Of a DNA stretch of 5,167 nt, positions 4,993 through 5,167 are shown one piece after another. Numbering within the stretch: position 1 is the first letter of the stretch; the number at the start of each line of letters is the position of its first letter. The stretch lies in assembly GCA_021806765.1 (NCBI GenBank), contig JAJZQR010000352.1, positions 1 through 5,167 on the forward strand. Reading direction: 5' to 3'. The position numbers and the translations under genes were made by a program. Source of the stretch: Chloroflexota bacterium. Lineage in GTDB: Bacteria > Chloroflexota > UBA6077. The notes under the pieces were generated by a model. It was not told the origin of the DNA and made no database searches. It worked only from the letters and a program-made list of their open reading frames with translations.

Positions 4993-5021
4993 AGTTTGGG
5001 TTATGACTGCGCCTTTGTCAA
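4993..5021 (-). promoter_or_regulatory. Candidate sigma70-type promoter for the membrane protein gene
   Basis: On the minus strand a perfect -35 hexamer TTGACA (5021-5016) is followed, after 17 nt, by CAAACT (4998-4993). CAAACT matches TATAAT at three of six positions, including the key A2 and T6. It would give a leader of roughly 120 nt before ATG 4864. The weak -10 makes this tentative. Confidence 0.3.
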
Positions 5022-5132
5022 TGTCGCCGCCCCACTCTCTTGGAACTGCAGACTGAGATTGCACCATAAGGGGAAGCGGGCTTGATAAGGGTGAAGGGAT
5101 GTGTCAGCAACTTGGGGACGGCTGCCTGGAAA

Positions 5133-5161
5133 CCGTCATTCCCGCGGAAGCGGGAATCCAG
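5133..5161. repeat. ATTCCCGC-GGAA-GCGGGAAT palindromic repeat
   Basis: ATTCCCGC (5138-5145) and GCGGGAAT (5150-5157) form a perfect 8 bp stem closed by a GGAA tetraloop (GNRA class), flanked by CCGTC and CCAG. It fits the ATTCCC-N8-GGGAAT pattern known from Neisseria dRS3 and seen, from memory, as GTCATTCCCGCG..GCGGGAATCCAG in many other genomes. It is probably a dispersed intergenic repeat; its 3' context is cut by the window end. Confidence 0.7.
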
Positions 5162-5167
5162 CCTCCC

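Overview
The window is GC-rich and bacterial. It carries four tightly spaced plus-strand genes (257-3137), one convergent minus-strand membrane protein gene (about 3215-4864), and a large amount of short repetitive DNA between genes. High GC, a TTG start with a perfect Shine-Dalgarno, and many short dispersed repeats would fit an environmental Chloroflexota-like or other high-GC bacterium. That placement is a weak inference, because no ribosomal or other marker gene is present.

Layout. Positions 1-256 hold no gene I can support. They are a patchwork of degenerate G-rich 7-8 bp tandem units with strong G-quadruplex potential (1-92), a GTAGGGGC-type palindrome (104-135, possibly part of 104-201), and two short heptamer arrays (144-166, 212-255). 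Then come the small (swivel) subunit of an aconitase X family enzyme (257-673), another heptamer array (660-701) and a CCCTCTCCC/GGGAGAGGG palindromic repeat (707-739). These are followed by a small [2Fe-2S] ferredoxin-like subunit (750-1076), an FAD oxidoreductase (1063-2127) and a proline racemase/4-hydroxyproline epimerase family enzyme (2130-3137, TTG start). After a 77 bp convergent gap, the minus-strand gene encodes a roughly 549-residue polytopic membrane protein resembling GT-C type glycosyltransferases. The window ends in an ATTCCCGC/GCGGGAAT palindromic repeat.

How the genes fit together. AcnX (cis-3-hydroxyproline dehydratase type), an HcnA-like [2Fe-2S] subunit, HcnB/HcnC-like flavoprotein sequence and a proline racemase superfamily enzyme together point to catabolism of hydroxyproline or another cyclic imino acid. 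In this model the epimerase makes the D-isomer, the flavoprotein/[2Fe-2S] complex oxidises it to a pyrroline carboxylate, and AcnX dehydrates the 3-hydroxy isomer. The AcnX large catalytic subunit and the downstream pathway enzymes are not in the window.

The most striking observation is the FAD oxidoreductase. Its first ~185 residues look like an HcnB-type (pyridine nucleotide-disulfide oxidoreductase fold) alpha subunit. Its last ~168 residues look like the C-terminal half of a different family, the HcnC/D-amino-acid-oxidase type beta subunit. The two halves are joined in frame near nt 1609-1621. The simplest reading is an in-frame deletion that fused two adjacent subunit genes, or else an assembly artefact. 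A functional minimal dehydrogenase is a third, more exciting possibility.
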